From contig NC_092860.1 in NCBI RefSeq assembly GCF_032062135.1, positions 126,890,457 through 126,954,456 on the forward strand: a stretch of DNA of 64,000 nt. The letters run 5' to 3'. Positions within the stretch are counted from its first letter, which is position 1, and each line of letters begins with the position of its first letter. The stretch comes from Pyxicephalus adspersus. Its lineage: Eukaryota; Chordata; Amphibia; Anura; Pyxicephalidae. The notes beneath the pieces are model-generated. The model did no database searches, had not been told where the DNA came from, and saw nothing but the letters and a program-made list of their open reading frames with translations. A program made the position numbers and the translations under genes. Below are positions 1-11,172 of the stretch, piece by piece.

Positions 1-855
1 TTTACCAACGATAATAATTGGAAGTGTGTACGTAGCTTAAGATTTGTGAATCATCAGTGAAAGCTGGCAGCCAGATAGATCTGCTTGGAAGGAAAGATCT
101 ACACTTTGTATTTTTTTCTTACTTTGCATCTTTTCCACTCCCCATCCTCTTGCAGAAGAACTGACACAATTATAGGAATCACTGGACACCTATGGTACAA
201 ACAACTGGAAACACTAAATGTGCATGTGTTGCCCTGTTCAAGGAGAACACTGTTGTACTATAAGACAATTTAATAGATAACATAAGATATAAAACCATCA
301 AATGTAAAGGAAACCCTGTAATATTTAGGGCTTTCTTAGTTAATATTTGTTTGGAATATTGATCCAGCATTGAACAGGAATGCCTGTTCTTTGATTTATG
401 TGCTTTTTTTTTGCCCATTAGTGTAAACATGAAGAAGTGTTCCCGGCTGAACGTTGGGTTGATGGGTGCACATCAGTAGACGGGTAAATGATCAGATCAA
501 GGAAATAAATATTTACAGAGATTTATACAGAGATCATTTGCTGAACTCATTGCAAAAAAACCTAATGCCCTAGATATAAAGCTGATCATCTGGTTTGGGA
601 AGCACACATATAACTGTTAACACTACCTGAGCTGCATACTTATATTGGGTTAGTAATTTATAAGATTTTACATGTCGACAATCAGAATATCAAGCAAATT
701 TTTTTGTTTTTTGTGGGCTAAGTGCCATTAGCCCTGACTACTTTTCTTATGCCCAACTACTCAGTCCCATGCCATCTCCATAAATACCAATCATTCTGTA
801 TACCTAAGATTATAACTGGGACAACTTATTACTCTCCTTGGGACGACACAGGAAG
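1..855. other. Non-coding, presumed UBE2K intron 1
   Basis: AT-rich sequence left of the tandem duplication. The 62- and 83-codon frames lack splice context or recognisable motifs. Nothing identified. Confidence 0.6.
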
Positions 856-2373
856 TGTGCACAGGACAGTTCTAATCTAACATGATCACCAAGTATTTTA
901 ATAAACTCACCAAACAAATAACACAATGGCAAATGTAACAGAGCAAAATAAAACAAATAGGAAGTCCATTGTTAGGATTTACATTCACTTTATGACTCCA
1001 TGACTGGAGAAGATGCACTTTTATCAGTGAACCTGGGTAATCCAGCAAACCTGGAATGGATCTAGTCCAGGATTGAAAACATTTGCTAATTGCAAATGAC
1101 TTTCTTTAAAAATCCATTCCAGGTTTGCTGGATCACCCAGCTTAACCGATGAAAGTGTATCCTCTGCAGTCTTGGGAGAGCTTTAATAAATCAGACCAAA
1201 TGCAAGCCCATCAAGACAAAACATATATCATGGTACCATCATTGAAAACTGCCATAGAACTTCAGCTCATAATATTAACAAATCCTGAACTTTTCACATA
1301 GGAGTTGGGCATTGTGGACAGTGTGGACTCCCCCACCAAACTCCATTATTGATAGTTTAACATGATCGGTATATCGGTATGAGCCAACAGGAAGTTTGAG
1401 GCAATGAGAAGTGATGGGGCCAACCTCCTCATTACAGGATAATAAACAATTGTAATATATTATCTGGAACAACACAATGACCTGGGCTTTTTTTATTATG
1501 TTCTGTAAAAAAAACAAAATTGCAATAGGTTCATTACAAGTCAATATACCTTTAGAATTCCTGGGAAATCTCCGAAATCGGTACAGATTTTTTTTTTCCT
1601 TTAAGCTATAAACACTAAGGCATCTCTATTTCTGAGCAAGCTGAAATCTCTCCAAATGCATTCACTATTACTGGCATATTTAAAATGATTATTTAGCATG
1701 GGTACATTTTGTGTCCTGTATTACATGTTCATGTACACAAGTTGGTACAAGACACAACACGGTGCTGTAAATATTCCTGTAGTGTCATTTCTGTGAACAC
1801 AGCCTTCATTTCTCATTTGTTTTTAAATAAATATTTATCCTAATAATAAAAAAAGAAAATAATTCTAATAAAGCTTGCAGTCTGTGCAAGTGTTTTATAT
1901 ACAGTTCCAATAGGAATGATTTGTATACCACTAGTAAAAGGGGTTTGTAGGCTGCTCCTTTCTTTCTGTGTCTTCATTATGGTTAGGATATAAAAGTGAA
2001 TGCATTTTTAAACACTGACATTGGCTCTACTCTAGGAGCAAAACAAGATGTACCTGGAGAACAGAAGTCACTGTGATGGGTCAGGAAGAGAAGGCATCAG
2101 CCGGTAAAAAAAAAAAGGAATTAAACCATCTTAAGTAGGCTAGACAGGGAATGCTTTAGTGGGCATTAGGAATACCTTTTATACCAATACAGAGGTAGAT
2201 ATATCAATCAGCCAATACATTAAAACCACTGACGGTGAGGAACATTATCTTGTTACAATGGCACCTGGCATGGAGTGGCATACATTGTGGAGCAGCACGG
2301 AGGCTCAGAGGTTAGCACTCTTGCTTTAATTCTGGCCAGGGAACTATCTGCATGGAGTTTGCAGGTTCTCCCG
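856..2373. repeat. Tandem duplication, unit 1 (1,518 bp)
   Basis: This unit is repeated immediately downstream with an exact offset of 1,518 bases. By eye I saw only two substitutions: T versus C near 1090/2608 and C versus T near 1427/2945. Even homopolymer lengths agree. The unit includes a palindromic MITE and ends inside a V-SINE. It is either a very recent duplication or an assembly artefact. Confidence 0.95.
1003..1197. mobile_element. Palindromic MITE (TTTATTAAAGCTCTCC family), unit 1 copy
   Basis: Two arms around AACCTGGAATGGATC and its inverse ATCCATTCCAGGTTTGCTGG flank a short spacer. The right end is AGAGCTTTAATAAATCAG. The same family recurs at 7538, 10471, 17933 and 61101. Confidence 0.75.
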
Positions 2374-3891
2374 TGTGCACAGGACAGTTCTAATCTAACA
2401 TGATCACCAAGTATTTTAATAAACTCACCAAACAAATAACACAATGGCAAATGTAACAGAGCAAAATAAAACAAATAGGAAGTCCATTGTTAGGATTTAC
2501 ATTCACTTTATGACTCCATGACTGGAGAAGATGCACTTTTATCAGTGAACCTGGGTAATCCAGCAAACCTGGAATGGATCTAGTCCAGGATTGAAAACAT
2601 TTGCTAATCGCAAATGACTTTCTTTAAAAATCCATTCCAGGTTTGCTGGATCACCCAGCTTAACCGATGAAAGTGTATCCTCTGCAGTCTTGGGAGAGCT
2701 TTAATAAATCAGACCAAATGCAAGCCCATCAAGACAAAACATATATCATGGTACCATCATTGAAAACTGCCATAGAACTTCAGCTCATAATATTAACAAA
2801 TCCTGAACTTTTCACATAGGAGTTGGGCATTGTGGACAGTGTGGACTCCCCCACCAAACTCCATTATTGATAGTTTAACATGATCGGTATATCGGTATGA
2901 GCCAACAGGAAGTTTGAGGCAATGAGAAGTGATGGGGCCAACCTCTTCATTACAGGATAATAAACAATTGTAATATATTATCTGGAACAACACAATGACC
3001 TGGGCTTTTTTTATTATGTTCTGTAAAAAAAACAAAATTGCAATAGGTTCATTACAAGTCAATATACCTTTAGAATTCCTGGGAAATCTCCGAAATCGGT
3101 ACAGATTTTTTTTTTCCTTTAAGCTATAAACACTAAGGCATCTCTATTTCTGAGCAAGCTGAAATCTCTCCAAATGCATTCACTATTACTGGCATATTTA
3201 AAATGATTATTTAGCATGGGTACATTTTGTGTCCTGTATTACATGTTCATGTACACAAGTTGGTACAAGACACAACACGGTGCTGTAAATATTCCTGTAG
3301 TGTCATTTCTGTGAACACAGCCTTCATTTCTCATTTGTTTTTAAATAAATATTTATCCTAATAATAAAAAAAGAAAATAATTCTAATAAAGCTTGCAGTC
3401 TGTGCAAGTGTTTTATATACAGTTCCAATAGGAATGATTTGTATACCACTAGTAAAAGGGGTTTGTAGGCTGCTCCTTTCTTTCTGTGTCTTCATTATGG
3501 TTAGGATATAAAAGTGAATGCATTTTTAAACACTGACATTGGCTCTACTCTAGGAGCAAAACAAGATGTACCTGGAGAACAGAAGTCACTGTGATGGGTC
3601 AGGAAGAGAAGGCATCAGCCGGTAAAAAAAAAAAGGAATTAAACCATCTTAAGTAGGCTAGACAGGGAATGCTTTAGTGGGCATTAGGAATACCTTTTAT
3701 ACCAATACAGAGGTAGATATATCAATCAGCCAATACATTAAAACCACTGACGGTGAGGAACATTATCTTGTTACAATGGCACCTGGCATGGAGTGGCATA
3801 CATTGTGGAGCAGCACGGAGGCTCAGAGGTTAGCACTCTTGCTTTAATTCTGGCCAGGGAACTATCTGCATGGAGTTTGCAGGTTCTCCCG
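2374..3891. repeat. Tandem duplication, unit 2 (1,518 bp)
   Basis: Second copy of the unit. Unlike unit 1, it continues into the rest of the V-SINE, so the right-hand edge is the ancestral continuation. The junction TCTCCCG/TGTGCAC has about one base of microhomology. Confidence 0.95.
2521..2715. mobile_element. Palindromic MITE, unit 2 copy
   Basis: Copy of the element at 1003-1197 produced by the tandem duplication, not by independent insertion; the flanks are duplicated too. Confidence 0.75.
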
Positions 3892-4120
3892 GTGTTTCTG
3901 TGGCTACTCCGGTTTCCTCCCACATTCCAAAAACATGCAGTTAGGTTAAACGGCTTTCCCCGCAAAAAGTTGACTACATTAATGGCATATGACTGAGGTA
4001 GGGACATTAGATTGTGAGCCCCTTTGAGGGACAGTTAGTGTCACGACTATGGACTTTGTACAGCGCTGCGTAATATGATGGTGCTATATAAATACTGTAT
4101 AATAATAGTAATAATATATT
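3810..4120 (+). mobile_element. V-SINE retroposon (tRNA-derived)
   Basis: A tRNA-like head (GGCTCAGAGGTTAGCACTC resembles a pol III A box) is followed by the V-SINE central core (GGAGTTTGCAGGTTCTCCC, CCGGTTTCCTCCCACATTCC). A LINE-type tail follows (GCGCTGCGTAATATGATGG, GCTATATAAATA) and ends in TAATA repeats. The B-box region is shortened. The truncated unit 1 counterpart is at 2292-2373. Confidence 0.8.
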
Positions 4121-4696
4121 AGGCTGGAAGTGAGCAGGCAATATTTTAAGATGTGTTGAAAACAGGAAAAACGCTAAATTATAAAGATCTGTGCGGCTTT
4201 AAAGTGGAACTAAACAAGCACTACTCACTTATGCCCCTTACATCACAGGACGCCTCCGTCTTTCCTCTTAGAATCTACAGTCTGGCCTGCAGGAGTCTAT
4301 TCATTCCTGGCACATGCAAGGGAACCTGGGATTGCCAGAATTCCCTGGTAAACACCGCTGAGCTGCTCATGCGCTAATTTGCTGCAAAACAAGTTCCCAT
4401 GGACCTATTTACCTCTGAGAACACATCGGTTCTTGATCTGATGAATTACACTTTCCTGTATATCAGGTGAAGTGTAGGCAGGTGTTAGAAAAAAAAGGGC
4501 CATGCAACACATTTTAAGCAACAAATATAATATTCCCAGTTGTTGCCATTGGAATCCAATAACTCTGTCAGCTTTCTACCAACCCCTATACTTTGTTCTA
4601 TCTTTAAAACGCCCACCCCCTTAGTATTTCCCTTTTTCTATTGTCTTTATGCTATACCTCAACTGTATTGTGTGTGACCCAACTTTAAACAAACTA

Positions 4697-4772
4697 ACCA
4701 AAAACAGCCGGGTGGTTACTGTAAAGTGCCAGGTTGTGCACCCGGTTAAAAGGGTCTGGGGAGAACATTGAG
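4697..4772. repeat. CCGGGTG repeat fragment
   Basis: AACCAAAAACAGCCGGGTGG, GTGCACCCGGTTAAAAGGG, GGGGAGAACA; inverted relative to 11023. Confidence 0.6.
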
Positions 4773-5160
4773 GTGGATGGCAAGCTGAAATAGGTGGTAT
4801 GACCTAAAGGATCTGCTGCTAATTTTTGTCATCTAATACCAGATGTCAGAGGTTTAGTGGAGTCTGACTTGACAGGTCACATTAGTTCTGATTACCGTAC
4901 ATATGGTCTTTCCTATTTTAGGCGCAGAATCTAATTTTTAGGCTAAGAATCTAATTCAGCTGCAGGCCGTGTGAATACTTCTTTCACAATCAGTGGGTTC
5001 CAATTGGGGCACAAGAAGTGATCCCATCTGCTTTGTGATGACTGATGGGATAATACATGGAAATCCTGTGAGTATATTATACGTGGATGCCCTGCATGAC
5101 ATTATGTTGGACATGATAGAGTTAACAAACATATAAAGTATAATAAACACACTTCAGCTA

Positions 5161-5469
5161 GGCTACATACACACGTCAGGTGATTCTCATCCGATTATCG
5201 TTTCAGGGCTGGTATCGGACAAAAAATCTGGGTGTGTACAGCGTTTATCCAACATTGTTTATGGATCCGTTCTGGTGGATTCACAAACGAACACAATGCG
5301 AGTGAAGAAGAGAGAGCGCAGCAGGATGCCGCTCGCTCCTTTTCCCCCCTTTCTTCTCTATAGAACAGCGCTGTATGTAGAGAGCTCGTTCATGCATCGG
5401 TCAATCTTTTGTCATTGGAAAGGTTTGTGAAAGATCCTTTCCAACGACAAAAATCGAATGTGTACGTAA
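5161..5469. mobile_element. PIF/Harbinger-like MITE (GGCTACGTACACACG TIRs), copy 1
   Basis: Left TIR GGCTACATACACACGTCAGG and a degraded right TIR ending TGTGTACGT. The internal region is shared with copies at 9131, 26704, 33074 and 42563 (GCGCTGTATGTA, GGATCCGTTCTGG, CATTGGAAAGG). The superfamily call rests on 3-bp TTA/TAA flanks at better copies. Confidence 0.8.
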
Positions 5470-7537
5470 AATTAGACTTCTATATTTGACATATTTGTAA
5501 TGTGCTTTCACTACAGCACACCAACAGCACCTCACATTGTTTAGAATTGCTATGACCCTTCTATCTTTATTATCAGGAACAGAAATTATTATTGTTAAAG
5601 ATAAACATTATATCCAAAAATAAAATCACTCCGCTTTCCAACAGTTAAGGGCAGATTTTTTAGGAAAAAGAAGAATGAGATCACAATTCTCCTCAGGGAC
5701 ATGGCTAAATAATAACATAATGAATCATACAGTTATCTAATATAAAACAGCTAAAATATCAGCCAACTATTTAAAGTTAACCACTAACTAGATAGAAACG
5801 CATGTCATGCCACATTTTAACTGAATATAAAAGAAGTGAATATTTACAGAATTTTATTGTGTGAATGTTTTCAACTTTTTCTGTAAATCAGCCTTAATGT
5901 GTTCTAGAACAACATTTTACCAACCAAGATCCTAGGGTTTCCAATAGCATCCACAATGGGTTTTATTAAAACAAGATGCTTGGGTTGGATTCTCTACATA
6001 CTGCCATTGATGGAATGTATGCTACTACTACTAAAGTATGCAGCAGATACTGGATCCACATTTGGGTTTTTTATGACCTTAACATTCAATATTAGGAAAA
6101 AAGCTTAAACATAGCCTAAAATTGTATATATATGAAGACATAGACAATAATTAATTATGCAATATCATAAAATTAAAAGATGACAAAGCTTTGTTTAGGT
6201 ATTATTGCCATTTCGTACTTTTACTATGCCAAGGCTAGGTCTGTTTCTATTAAATGCACATATATTACACAGATCCTTCCCACGTCTTTCTGAAAGCAGT
6301 GAAACCGAAGTCATTTTCGACTGCTCATTTACAGATGGCTCTGATAAAAGGGATGGGGAGCCAAAAGAAGCATACATATCCTGTGAATGAAAAAACGTGT
6401 CTATTACCTGTTACTAGTATGAAGAGAATTTCCTACAAAGAATGATGTTACTGTAATAAAAAGACTGCATTTCAGTAGAGGAAGTACCAAGCTGGTTTTA
6501 TCACAGATGTGTTCAGAAGACTCAGCTCTAGGGGCTCTGGTTAAGTCCTGCTTTATAATTCATACCGTTACGCACCCCACATTTGGGTATATGCGTATTG
6601 CAACATACAGGGGGGAAAACACTGGGCATTGATTCCATAACTGCCATCATGGAAAAAGTTACTACACATTGGCTGACATAACCAACAGTAGGACCCTGTG
6701 CAGAACCGGTCTGGGACCCCTGTTGACTGAGGAGGGTGCAGGGCTGTCAGAGGCAGATATAGGTAGGTATTAGGGATCATTTCACACCCAACCTCTCGTA
6801 TTTAAGTGAATAGAGGTGGTTGGGAATGGGGTCGCCAACATGCCGCTGTAGGTTGTGGTCTGAAGATCTGCACAATGGTTTGGTTTGCCTTTCCTGGCCA
6901 TACAGCAACAGTTTGCTGTGCAAATGGGAGCCATGCAGCTTTACACGGAGTCTGATATTAGCCATCTACAGTTGTGTATGATTTTTATTATTAAATAAAA
7001 CACACACAGACACAAATACACATTAAAAAGGGGGCCTTGTGTCCAGTGTGAATCCAGGTCTCAGAGGAGAATTTAGGGAGAATGGAATATTCAGTCTGCT
7101 GCAGATAGTAAAGAGTAAATCATTTCCACAATTTCCCTCCAGAGGCATCACTAGAACCATTACAAAAGTGTAACGGTATGGATGTATGCCAAGTGATAGC
7201 CAACAGAATAGGACTGGACTGAGTTGGGTGTTTGAAATCCCAGCAAAAACAAGCAATAAACTGGAGCAAAGTCTGATCCCAGGACATAGGGGTAAGACCC
7301 AGTGACTTCATTAGCACTCCCTGGAAACCAGAGCCGGGGATTTTTTTTTTTAATAACAATTTTTTTTTTTCCACTGTTTGACTTTGAGGGCTTTTACAGG
7401 AGGGGACTTTCAATTCCACATCATTATGGTCTACCTAATGACATAATGGTATATATGTTTTATGCATTGTATCTGAATGACACAACACCTATACACACTG
7501 CTTTGGCTCTAAAACTCAGTAACTCTGATTGGAGAAA

Positions 7538-7638
7538 AGATAGACTGTCATGGGAGAACCAGGTTTGTTGATCACCCAGGTTCTCCCATGATAGTCTGTC
7601 TTCTACCATCTTGCAGGGCTTTAATAAATCAGGCCCAA
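7538..7638. mobile_element. Short palindromic MITE, internally deleted
   Basis: Near-perfect hairpin: AGACTGTCATGGGAGAACC, a short loop including TTGATCACCC, then GGTTCTCCCATGATAGTC; the end is GGGCTTTAATAAATCAGGCC. It is a related but shorter variant of the family at 17933. Confidence 0.75.
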
Positions 7639-9130
7639 TATATCTCTTACAACTTGTCATTACAGCTCAGTGACTTTCACAAGGCCACTTCATGGTGATC
7701 AGAATCAGACATTCATCCTCCGTCATGTTCCAGTGCTGGCTTCAGATATCACTTACGTTCCATGACATCACATGCAACCTCTGGCTGCCATAGTATTTTT
7801 TTACTATTTACAATAGTCATTGAAATGGGCCCTACAATCATCCCCTTTTTTCTAAAGTCAAGGCAGACAATCGGCTCACTTTCTAGTCCTTTGTTTTTAG
7901 GCTGTCACAATGAAGAGCTGAAAGTGTCAGCATTTCTGGAATGTTTTACTCACACAAGTAAAGACAACTTGCTGACTCTGGGTTATAGCAACAGTTTGTT
8001 CCTATCACCGGAGCCCATGATGGACAAAATGCTGTAGGCAGAAGCAGTCACTATGTCAAATCCAGAAATCAGCTCTGTGACTAGTACAACTTATGGGCAA
8101 TTTCTGAAGTGACAGGACACGGACAGCTGATTTATAGCTCGCTGTGTGTGTGGAAGAGAATGACCAAGTCCCGAGGCAATGAAGCAAAACCAATATAAAT
8201 GTCATATGAGGATACTTGCAAGATGGTTGTCAATGCATGCAATCAACTTTCCTGCCATTCAAAAAAAAAAAAAGATTTATAATAATGTGACAGAGGTCCT
8301 AACACTTCCCCACTGTCTCCCACCATGTCAGACACAGAGGGATCCAAAGGCTGCCAACCATTTCTGCAGAATATCTGAGCCCCAAAAGGGGATTTATTTC
8401 ATTGCAGGATCACTGAATAATCCCATTGAGTTATTAACCAGTCAGTTATGATCACTGATGATATGATTCTTCTTATCACCGAATAAGAACAAGTGACACT
8501 TAGGCCAGCTTCAGTTTCCCAGATGCCCTGACACTTTTAGTTGTATCAACCAAGGCACACTGAGTGATTCTAGCAACAATGACAACCTGACAAAGATCTA
8601 ACCCCTCACCACTCAATCAAAACCTAGAAATAAACATTTTGGCTTTACATACACTTCAACTGAAAGGCGATCACAGACATTACCCCTTAATGGACAAGTG
8701 ACCTTGTCTACCTTACAACCGCCTAACCTGAACTAACACAGAACCCTTATTTCCAGCTGCTTACCAACCCAACAATGACATAGTCTATACATTCTATAGG
8801 GGGAAATCTTTTCTTAATATTGTAGCACTATTTAGGTCTATGGGGGCTACTGCACAAGCAGGGTCATCTTAGTGGAGGATTTCCTTCTATAGGATGGAAA
8901 TAATGAAAGAGGTAGCCGCTGTCCTGATGAGGTGAAGGGGGGAGAACAATTGACAAATGCACTTTTATATCAGAAGTCAGGTATCCCACCACCTATGGGA
9001 TAAAATGTATGGGTTTTGAACTGGAGAAGTAACATGAATAAAGCGGAAACTAATTATAGTAAAAGGAATCTCTCTTCTAGAGAGGTGTCCCCAATGGAAA
9101 ATGTCTTTATGACTATGGTCCCAGGGCTAA

Positions 9131-9420
9131 GGCTGCGTACACACGTGCAAATCTGTCATTGGAAAGAATCTTTCACGATCCTTTCCAAGGACAAATCATT
9201 GCACGATGCATGAATGAGCTCTGTACATACAGCGGCATTCTGCTTCATGGAGAGGGAAGGGGGAGAATGACGGAGCGGCACCCCGCTGTGCTCTCTCCAC
9301 CTTCACTTTCATTGTAATATTCATGGATCCACCAGGACAGATGACGAGCACTGTACACACACCTGATATCAGCCCTGAGGTGATTATCGGATTAGAATAA
9401 TCTGGTGTGTATATGTAGCC
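9131..9420. mobile_element. PIF/Harbinger-like MITE, copy 2
   Basis: GGCTGCGTACACACGTGC on the left and GGTGTGTATATGTAGCC on the right, about 290 bases apart. The internal sequence is the short subfamily. The left flank is TAA; the right flank has diverged. Confidence 0.8.
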
Positions 9421-9643
9421 CTAGAGTGAATGAACCTACCCAGCAGGGCATAGTCTATTGGTGACTGGATTGGCACCATGCCATTGTATGAACTCCCCAG
9501 CAGAATTTACCTTCAATTACAAAAAATCATTTAAAAACAAATAACCTTAGAGGGATTGATCTCCCACAAATAACTCCTATTAGAATTCCTAATTTCAGTG
9601 GGAAATATTTATGTGATATTAATAGGTGGTTCCTGCATACCAC

Positions 9644-9647
<4 letters not shown>

Positions 9648-9680
<33 letters not shown>
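9648..9680. repeat. (TA)n microsatellite
   Basis: About 16 uninterrupted TA units. Confidence 0.95.
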
Positions 9681-9683
<3 letters not shown>

Positions 9684-10136
9684 CAGATCAGCCTGATGCT
9701 GCAGACAAAACTAACTACAGATCACCATAAATCTCCCAACACCTCCACCCATGAGGGAGATTCTGCAAGTCACAAGCTAACAGGAACTTTCCACTTTATC
9801 TCTTTACGTAAGCCATTAGCTGCACATTTTTGGTTACACAACTGTGTTCTAATCCAGATATAGCGAGGGCCAGTCACCTTTTTATCTGACTGCAGGAAAC
9901 ATTTCATTCATGTTACTGTAGCCTGTACCTAATGGCAGCATGGTATGATTGAACAAACCCTGCATTCTGCGTTATTTGTGTCATCTGAAACAAATAGTGG
10001 TAGCCAATTTGAGTAGAGAAAAGATCTGTCATCACTTGTGTCCTAGTTATACTTAATTATTGAAGTACTGGAGGCAATATTATAACTGGGCACATAAAAT
10101 GAAAGTTCTTCCTGTATGCAAACAATTAATACTTAC

Positions 10137-10457
10137 CTGTCCTGACACTGACACCACCATGCTCTGCTGGGTTAAAATGAAACTTTCTGGAAGATCTTCA
10201 GCATCTGACACACTTCCAGGTATGTCTGAAGCCTGGGCAGACACTGTGGTTCCTTGCACCAGCCTGGGTCCTCTAGTGATAGAGGGGTACACCAGTATCT
10301 GATACCTCCAGAAATGAGGACGGGAGAGCACGGAGGAAGTTTCTATCCTTAACACAACAGGGGTTGGTGGTGCCAGTGACAGGACAGGGAAGTATTCACT
10401 GTCTGCTTTGTCTTTCTTACTTACTAAAGGAGTAGTTATTACCATGCTTGTATCATT
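10137..10457 (-). CDS. Unassigned 107-codon open exon with consensus splice sites
   Basis: On the minus strand, an acceptor (TTGAGTATTTCAG, ending at 10458) and a strong donor (CAG then GTAAGT, beginning at 10136) bound exactly 321 bases. One frame is open throughout, in phase 0 at both ends. The peptide starts NDTSMVITTPLV, has a central SRPHFWRYQILVYPS stretch, and ends with an acidic then hydrophobic section around SDAEDLPES and SMVVSVSGQ. It has no cysteine, no recognisable domain, no obvious membrane span and no low-complexity run. It lies inside what appears to be UBE2K intron 1, on the same strand. I do not recognise the protein. It could be an exon of a nested gene, an alternative UBE2K exon, an exonised transposon fragment, or chance. 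An N gap begins 120 bases upstream in its direction of reading and may hide context. Confidence 0.4.
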
Positions 10458-10470
10458 CTGAAATACTCAA

Positions 10471-10577
10471 TGAGCCCAATTTATAAAAGTTCTCCCAAGA
10501 CTGGAAAAGATAGACTATCATAGGTCACCTTGGGAAAACCTGTGAACCTGAAATGGATCTGGTCTAGGACTGAACAC
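10471..10577. mobile_element. Palindromic MITE, cut by the N gap
   Basis: Left arm AGCCCAATTTATAAAAGTTC and GAAATGGATCTGGTCTAGG, running directly into the N run. The right arm should lie in the gap, and a hairpin may explain the assembly break. Confidence 0.65.
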
Positions 10578-10796
10578 NNNNNNNNNNNNNNNNNNNNNNN
10601 NNNNNNNNNNNNNNNNNNNNNNNNNNNNNNNNNNNNNNNNNNNNNNNNNNNNNNNNNNNNNNNNNNNNNNNNNNNNNNNNNNNNNNNNNNNNNNNNNNNN
10701 NNNNNNNNNNNNNNNNNNNNNNNNNNNNNNNNNNNNNNNNNNNNNNNNNNNNNNNNNNNNNNNNNNNNNNNNNNNNNNNNNNNNNNNNNNNNNNNN
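10578..10796. other. Assembly gap (219 N)
   Basis: A run of N. Open frames spanning it are meaningless. The size is not a round number, so it is probably an estimated gap. Confidence 0.99.
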
Positions 10797-10840
10797 TTCC
10801 CACCCGGTTTAAAAAAAATTCTGGGTTGAACACTGCTGTG
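10797..10840. repeat. CCGGGTG repeat fragment abutting the N gap
   Basis: TTCCCACCCGGTTTAAAAAA then ATTCTGGGTTGAACACTG, the right end of the family; the rest is lost in the gap. Confidence 0.6.
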
Positions 10841-11022
10841 GTTATATTTACACCACAGCTGTATCTATAGACGGAGCCATGGTTATCAGTATGAACTGGG
10901 CTACTATCACGTCTTCTCATTTTATTCATTTCCACGATGGAAAATTATCAATTCAGATGGCTGATATCCTTCATGCATAGGAAACAATGAGGACCTGCTT
11001 CTCTGACCTGATCACCTGCAGT

Positions 11023-11172
11023 GCTCTCCCTAGCACTATTTAGCCGGGTGCACCATCCAGAAATTTTCAGTAACCACCCGGCTGTTTTTAAGGGTTACTG
11101 AAGAGTACAGGGGCAGCCACCCATTTACAATTTCTTCCCACCCAGCTTAAAAAAAAATTCTGGGTTGAGCAC
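11023..11172. repeat. Dispersed repeat with CCGGGTG/CACCCGG motif, copy 1
   Basis: TAGCCGGGTGCACCATCC, CAGTAACCACCCGGCTGTTT, ATTTCTTCCCACCCAGC, TTCTGGGTTGAGCACTG. The same order, or its inverse, recurs at 34250, 54183 and 62958, with fragments at 4697 and 10797. Probably a short non-autonomous element. Confidence 0.65.

Larger units (their letters stand above)
4121..10136. other. Non-coding, presumed UBE2K intron 1 (between listed repeats)
   Basis: Apart from the elements listed, I see no exon of UBE2K (no match to its Ser-Lys-Asn-Gln or active-site segments on the minus strand). The frames at 6568-6965, 7120-7419 and 7762-8451 are short and unrecognised. Confidence 0.55.

Noticed and set aside
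1275..3062. Two identical 89-codon minus-strand frames
   Set aside because: They are identical only because the 1,518-bp unit is duplicated; no gene-like feature.
856..3891. CRISPR-like or satellite array
   Set aside because: Only two long units without spacers; it is a tandem duplication.
10530..10935. Open frames across the N run
   Set aside because: They consist mostly of unknown residues.
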